The translations under genes were made by a program, and so were the position numbers. Of a stretch of DNA of 64,000 nucleotides, positions 59,957-64,000 are shown piece by piece. Source of the stretch: Clostridiaceae bacterium (lineage in GTDB: Bacteria > Bacillota > Clostridia > Oscillospirales > Acutalibacteraceae); assembly GCA_016285645.1 (NCBI GenBank), contig JAEERC010000027.1, positions 62,001-126,000 on the forward strand, given 5' to 3'. The notes under the pieces are model-generated. The model was not told the DNA's origin. It did no database searches and saw nothing but the letters and a program-made list of their open reading frames with translations. Position 1 is the first letter of the stretch; each line of letters opens with the position of its first letter.

Positions 59957-60727
59957 TCAGAGATTGATTGAGAAAAGCCGCTTTGCGTTTTCGCGAGTCA
60001 TATCGATTATTTCCTGCGCGGTGACTCCCCTTATTTCCGCAAGTTTCTGCGCGGTCAGAGGAATATATGACGAGTCGTTTCTCGTTCCCCTGTGCGGCAC
60101 GGGAGTCATATAGGGGCAATCCGTTTCAATCAGCAGTCTGTCACCGGGCACACAGGCGGCAACCTCGCAGGGCTTTTTGGCGTTTTTGAAGGTGACCGCT
60201 CCGCCCAGACCTATATACATACCGAGTTTAACGATTTCCTTCGCCGATTCGGCACTGCCCGAAAAACAGTGAACAACGCCCTTCGGTCTGTATTTTTTAA
60301 GAAGATTGAAAGTGTCCTCGTGCGCTTCCCTGTCGTGAACAATAACGGGCATATCCGTTTCCTTCGCGAGGGCGAGCTGCTTTTCGAAAACCTCAATCTG
60401 CTTTTCGCGCGGTGAAAAATCATAGTGATAGTCGAGACCGATTTCGCCTATTGCGACGCATCTTTCGTCTTTCAGAAGTTCTTTCAGCGCGGTTATGAAA
60501 TTTTCATTCGCTCCCTGCGCCTCGTGCGGATGCACACCGCAGGCGGCGTAGATACAGCCGTATTTGTGCGCGAGTTCGAGCGAGGTGAGCGACGATTTCA
60601 TATCGCTCGCGCAGTTTACAACGCAGACAACACCCTTTGAGGGCAGTTCGTCCAGCAGAGCGCTTCTGTCCTCATCAAAGGCGGCGTCGTCATAGTGGGC
60701 GTGGCTGTCAAAAATACCGTTTGTCAT
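59957..60727 (-). CDS. tatD: TatD-family metal-dependent hydrolase
   Basis: 256 residues. Metal ligands: FDSHAHYDD (His9, His11), IGEIGLDYHYD (Glu), VIVHDREAHED (His), VVHCFSG (His) and ETDCPYMTP (Asp). TIM-barrel amidohydrolase fold; family members are 3'-5' exonucleases active on DNA and RNA. It overlaps metG by 4 bases (ATGA); metG-tatD adjacency is common in bacteria. Confidence 0.95.
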   Translation of the reverse strand: MTNGIFDSHAHYDDAAFDEDRSALLDELPSKGVVCVVNCASDMKSSLTSLELAHKYGCIYAACGVHPHEAQGANENFITALKELLKDERCVAIGEIGLDYHYDFSPREKQIEVFEKQLALAKETDMPVIVHDREAHEDTFNLLKKYRPKGVVHCFSGSAESAKEIVKLGMYIGLGGAVTFKNAKKPCEVAACVPGDRLLIETDCPYMTPVPHRGTRNDSSYIPLTAQKLAEIRGVTAQEIIDMTRENAKRLFSINL

Positions 60728-62652
60728 CTGACCTTTGAGCCCTCGGGAACGCCGTCAACGAATATAACTTTAACATCGTCCTCGCCCGCGTCGGCGGCTA
60801 AAATCATACCGTTGCTCTCAACGCCGCAGAGAACGGCGGGCTTGAGATTTGAAACAACTATAACGTTCTTGCCGGTGAGATCCTCGGGCTTATACCATTT
60901 CGCAATGCCGGACGCTACGGTGCGCGGAGTGCCCGTGCCGTCATCGAGAGTGAGTTTGAGAAGTTTCTTCGCCTTGGGAATCGGCTCGCAGGCGGTGACT
61001 TTGGCAACTCTCAAATCAACTTTAGCGAAGTCGTCTATGCCGATTTTCGCAATACCTTCGATTTCCGCTTTTACGGGATTCTGATTCTCCGCCTTCTTCT
61101 TTTCAAGTTCGGCGAGTTCCTTTTCCATATCGATTCTCGGGAAAATGATGTCGCCCTTGCAGACGGTGTATGACGCCTCCTTGCCGAACACCTTGGAGTC
61201 GTCCCATACGGTTGAGGCGGGCAGGCCGAGCTGCCTTCTGATTTCGGGCGAGGTCTGCGGCAGGAAGGGATAAATCAGCACGCTGATTATGCGGATTGAC
61301 TCGCAGAGATTGTACATAACCTCGGCGAGACGGGCCTTTTTGCTCTCATCCTTGATGAGGAGCCAGGGCTGTGTTTCGTCGATGTATTTGTTCGTTCTTG
61401 AAATGAATTTCCAGATATCCGAAAGAGCGACCGAGAAGTTGAGGGTGTCGAGTGATTTTTCCGCCTTCTCAACGGTTTCGGCGGCGAGGGCTTTGAGTTC
61501 GGAATCGAACTCGCCCGCTTCGCGTTCGGCGGGAATTGTGCCGTCAAAATATTTCTGAACCATAGCGACCGTGCGTGAGACGAGGTTGCCGAGGTCGTTC
61601 GCGAGGTCTGAGTTTATTCTGTTGATGAGATTTTCATTTGAGAACTCGCCGTCCGAGCCGAAGGCGATTTCCCTGAGAAGATAGTAGCGAAGGGCGTCCA
61701 CGCCGTATCTTTCCGCGAGGAAGACGGGATCAACGACATTGCCCTTGGATTTGCTCATTTTGCCGTCCTTGAGAAGCACCCAGCCGTGGCCGTATACCTT
61801 TTCGGGCAGGGGCTCGTCTATACTCATAAGAAAAGCGGGCCAGTAAATCGTGTGGAATCTGATTATATCCTTGCCGATGAGGTGAACATCGGCGGGCCAG
61901 AACTTTTTATAGTTCGAGTCGTCCTCGCTGCCGTAGCCGAGGGCGGTTATGTAGTTGGTGAGCGCGTCAAGCCAGACATAGATGACGTGGTTCTCATCAA
62001 CCGGCACGGGAATGCCCCATTTGAAGGACGAGCGTGAAACGCAGAGATCCTGAAGACCGGGCTTGATGAAGTTGTTTATCATCTCGTTCTGTCTGCTCTC
62101 GGGCTCTATAAAGCCGGGGTGTGAATTGTAATAATCAACAAGTTTGTCGGCGTAATTTGAAAGTTTGAAGAAATACGCTTCCTCCCTCGCCTTGTAAACG
62201 GGTCTGCCGCAGTCCGGGCATTTGCCGTCCACCGCCTGGGTTTCTGTCCAGAAGGACTCGCAGGGCTTGCAGTAAAGCCCCTCGTAATAGCCCTTGTAGA
62301 TGTCGCCCTTGTCGTACATCTTCTGAAAGATTTTCTGAACGGCTTTTTCGTGGTAGCCGTCGGTTGTGCGGATGAACTTGTCGTAGCTTATGTTCATAAG
62401 CTTCCAGAGTTCCTTTATTCCGGCAACGATTTTATCGACATACTCCTTCGGGGTCACGCCCGCCGCCTTTGCGATATCCTCAATTTTCTGACCGTGCTCG
62501 TCGGTGCCCGTAAGGAAAAACACGTCAAAACCGCGCGAGCGCTTGTAGCGCGCCATTGTGTCGGCGGCTACGGTGGAGTAGGTGTGACCTATATGAAGTT
62601 TGTCGGAAGGGTAATAAATCGGTGTTGTGATATAAAATGTTTTCTTATCCAT
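60724..62652 (-). CDS. metG: Methionyl-tRNA synthetase
   Basis: 642 residues. HIGH motif at 20-23, KMSKS at 298-302. Zinc knuckle Cys128, Cys131, Cys145, Cys148. The C-terminal 100 residues (DDFAKVDLRVAKVTACEPIP) are a Trbp111-type tRNA-binding domain. It charges tRNA-Met. CGGAGG precedes the ATG. First gene of metG-tatD-lipoprotein. Confidence 0.97.
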   Translation of the reverse strand: MDKKTFYITTPIYYPSDKLHIGHTYSTVAADTMARYKRSRGFDVFFLTGTDEHGQKIEDIAKAAGVTPKEYVDKIVAGIKELWKLMNISYDKFIRTTDGYHEKAVQKIFQKMYDKGDIYKGYYEGLYCKPCESFWTETQAVDGKCPDCGRPVYKAREEAYFFKLSNYADKLVDYYNSHPGFIEPESRQNEMINNFIKPGLQDLCVSRSSFKWGIPVPVDENHVIYVWLDALTNYITALGYGSEDDSNYKKFWPADVHLIGKDIIRFHTIYWPAFLMSIDEPLPEKVYGHGWVLLKDGKMSKSKGNVVDPVFLAERYGVDALRYYLLREIAFGSDGEFSNENLINRINSDLANDLGNLVSRTVAMVQKYFDGTIPAEREAGEFDSELKALAAETVEKAEKSLDTLNFSVALSDIWKFISRTNKYIDETQPWLLIKDESKKARLAEVMYNLCESIRIISVLIYPFLPQTSPEIRRQLGLPASTVWDDSKVFGKEASYTVCKGDIIFPRIDMEKELAELEKKKAENQNPVKAEIEGIAKIGIDDFAKVDLRVAKVTACEPIPKAKKLLKLTLDDGTGTPRTVASGIAKWYKPEDLTGKNVIVVSNLKPAVLCGVESNGMILAADAGEDDVKVIFVDGVPEGSKVR

Positions 62653-62683
62653 AAAAACCTCCGTTTAAATCGCATATAAAATT

Positions 62684-62711
62684 ATTATAACACTATTTTT
62701 ATAAAATACAA
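62684..62711 (-). promoter_or_regulatory. Promoter of metG
   Basis: Minus strand TTGTAT (62711-62706), 16-base spacer, TATAAT (62689-62684), 31 bases before the ATG. No room for a T-box or SAM riboswitch. Confidence 0.75.
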
Positions 62712-62740
62712 GAAGAAAGAATTATGTATAAAAACAAAAG

Positions 62741-62769
62741 CGGCAGAACCTCTTTGTGAGATTCTGCCG
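62741..62769 (-). terminator. Terminator of the inositol dehydrogenase-like gene
   Basis: A 12-bp stem (CGGCAGAATCTC / GAGGTTCTGCCG on the minus strand, one G-T pair), 5-base loop, then CTTTTGTTTTTA. Confidence 0.88.
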
Positions 62770-62783
62770 TGAAAAATCCGGAC

Positions 62784-63797
62784 TCAGCCGATTTCGCTGA
62801 TAAGAACGGGTCTGCCTTCCGCCACGGATTTCTTCGCCGCGAGAGCGATGAGAATGGCGTTGAGGCCGTCAACTCCTGTTGCGGGAACGGGCTTGTCCTC
62901 AAGCACCGCGTCAACAAACTGAAGCATCTCGTCTCTGAAGGACTGCATATATCTTTCAAGGAAGAAGTAAAGAGGTTTGTCTGAAACAACTCCGTCGGCT
63001 CCCATATAGACAACATTCGTGGGTGTGTCGTTTGACGCCACAGCGGCGCCCTTGCTGCCGAAAACCTCGACTCTCTGGTCGTAACCGTAAGCCGCGCGGC
63101 GGGAATTGTCAATAACGCCGATGGCGCCGTTTGCGAATTTAAGGCTGATAATAGCCGTGTCAACATCGCCCGCTTCGCCGATTGCCGGGTCAACAAGGCA
63201 GGTGGCGTTTGCGTAAACTTCGGTAACTTCGCTGCCCGCCATAAAGCAAGCCATATCGAAATCGTGAATGGTCATATCGATAAACATGCCGCCGCTGACC
63301 GCCGCGTACTGCGCTGAAGGCGGTTCGGGGTCTCTCGATGTGATTTTTACAATGTGAACATCGCCGATTTTGCCGTCGTTGACCATTTTGCGGATATTGG
63401 CGAAGTTGTGGTCGAAACGGCGGTTGAAACCGACCTGAAGTTTTACGCCCGCCTCTTTGACGGCGGCTATAACCGCCTCAACCTTTGAGGGGGTGAGGTC
63501 AACGGGTTTTTCGCAGAAGATGTGCTTGCCGGCCTTTGCCGCCTCAATGGCGATATCGGCGTGAGTATCGGTTGAAGAGCAGACGAGAACCGCCTCAACC
63601 TCGGGATCCGCGAGCATTTCCTTATAATCGGCATAAACCTTTTCAATGCCGAGTTCGGCGGCGACTTTCTTCGCGTTCTCGGCAAAAACGTCCGTAATAC
63701 CCACTACCTTGGCGGTGGGAACATTGTAGCAGATTGATTTGGCGTGGAGAGAACCGATTCTGCCCGCGCCGATGATTCCGACTTTAAGCTGTTTCAT
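62784..63797 (-). CDS. iolG: Inositol 2-dehydrogenase-like oxidoreductase (Gfo/Idh/MocA)
   Basis: 337 residues. Rossmann motif GIIGAGRIGSLHA (7-19). CEKPVDL (Lys97), VGFNRRFDHNF and FIDMTIHDFDMA (Asp174, His178) are the catalytic set and match the inositol 2-dehydrogenase group best. It would oxidise myo-inositol to scyllo-inosose with NAD+. No other iol genes lie beside it within the window. AAAGGAG precedes the ATG. Other sugar dehydrogenase activities in the family cannot be excluded. Confidence 0.88.
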   Translation of the reverse strand: MKQLKVGIIGAGRIGSLHAKSICYNVPTAKVVGITDVFAENAKKVAAELGIEKVYADYKEMLADPEVEAVLVCSSTDTHADIAIEAAKAGKHIFCEKPVDLTPSKVEAVIAAVKEAGVKLQVGFNRRFDHNFANIRKMVNDGKIGDVHIVKITSRDPEPPSAQYAAVSGGMFIDMTIHDFDMACFMAGSEVTEVYANATCLVDPAIGEAGDVDTAIISLKFANGAIGVIDNSRRAAYGYDQRVEVFGSKGAAVASNDTPTNVVYMGADGVVSDKPLYFFLERYMQSFRDEMLQFVDAVLEDKPVPATGVDGLNAILIALAAKKSVAEGRPVLISEIG

Positions 63798-63836
63798 TAA
63801 TTTTCTCCTTTATTTTATAAAAAGATTACGCTCAAT

Positions 63837-63865
63837 ATATTATCACACGGAAAAACGAATTTCAA
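63837..63865 (-). promoter_or_regulatory. Promoter of the inositol dehydrogenase-like gene
   Basis: Minus strand TTGAAA (63865-63860), 17-base spacer, TAATAT (63842-63837), 39 bases before the ATG. Confidence 0.75.
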
Positions 63866-63875
63866 TAATATTTAA

Positions 63876-64000
63876 TCATTCGCCGAAAAAATATTCCTCG
63901 GCGGCAGCGCATAGAGCGTGATAGACGGGAACGGTAAGTTCCTGAACCCTGTATGTTTCGCCCGCGGGAAGATTAATGCAGACATCGGCTTCGTTTAAAA
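63876..64000 (-). CDS. C-terminal fragment of an unidentified protein
   Basis: An open frame enters from beyond the right edge and ends at TGA 63878-63876, giving 40 residues that include EADVCINLPAGETYRV and YHALCAAAEEYFFGE. No family recognised. It runs in the same direction as the gene at 62784. Two hydrophobic patches and an acidic end are all that can be said. Confidence 0.55.
   Translation of the reverse strand, partial: LNEADVCINLPAGETYRVQELTVPVYHALCAAAEEYFFGE

Noticed and set aside
62653-62740. Riboswitch or T-box before metG
   Set aside because: Under 90 bases are available and they hold the promoter and the neighbouring terminator; no conserved T-box or SAM motif is seen.

Overview
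The window is chromosomal DNA of an anaerobic, Gram-positive, gut-type Clostridia bacterium, most like the Oscillospiraceae/Ruminococcaceae group. The evidence is an [FeFe]-hydrogenase maturase (hydE), a complete Rnf ferredoxin:NAD+ oxidoreductase cluster, NifS/NifU-type Fe-S assembly with an Rrf2 regulator, GGAGG-type ribosome binding sites, TTGACA/TATAAT promoters, and several BspA-type leucine-rich-repeat (LRR) surface proteins. I see no rRNA, tRNA, CRISPR array, insertion sequence or prophage, and no gene-free stretch above 300 bases. Species assignment is inference.

Layout. 1-8330 (minus): one apparent operon from a TTGACA/TAAAAT promoter: two purple-acid-phosphatase-like proteins, an exported PHP-domain protein, a third metallophosphoesterase, a WYL regulator and a BspA-like LRR protein cut by the left edge. 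8375-10047 (plus): a second BspA-like gene as a single-gene unit. 10055-13518 (minus): DUF1858, trmK, nif3-like, rqcH. 13530-16455 (plus): two FAD oxidoreductases. 16461-21432 (minus): iscS-nifU-hydE-mnmA-tcdA-rrf2 behind a promoter with a strong dyad over the transcription start. 21451-23230: a GH3-family acyl-adenylating enzyme. 23278-26036 (minus): DUF4349 protein, ECF sigma factor, anti-sigma-like protein. 26117-26999: sugar isomerase/epimerase. 27024-28769: lipoprotein and an unusual metallophosphoesterase. 28803-30310: D,D-carboxypeptidase.

30327-33616 (minus): tig-clpP-clpX. 33737-36025: thrC plus a metallophosphoesterase. 36034-40854 (minus): rplS (with structured leader), two lepB genes, rbgA, capA, rnhB, yraN. 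40907-42908 (plus): Y-family DNA polymerase with a YolD-like partner. 43033-47216 (plus): potABCD polyamine transporter with a membrane-anchored binding protein. 47239-50684 (minus): PP2C phosphatase and a Ser/Thr kinase fused through one transmembrane helix to an LRR ectodomain; 50709-51163 is a small divergent membrane protein with one LRR-like unit. 51160-52302: iron-containing alcohol dehydrogenase. 52348-59480 (plus): apbE, NusG-domain-II protein, Gx transporter, rnfCDGEAB. 59500-62711 (minus): metG-tatD-lipoprotein. 62741-63865: inositol 2-dehydrogenase-like gene. 63876-64000: tail of an unidentified gene.

How the parts fit. Rnf couples ferredoxin oxidation to NAD+ reduction and ion pumping; its G and D subunits carry flavinylation motifs and the adjacent ApbE is the enzyme class that attaches FMN. 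Fe-S assembly genes next to hydE and two tRNA-modification genes group sulfur mobilisation with its consumers. The least described parts are the phosphoesterase/PHP/WYL/LRR operon at the left end and the kinase-LRR/PP2C module near 47-51 kb. Both use the same BspA-type repeat as an outward-facing module.
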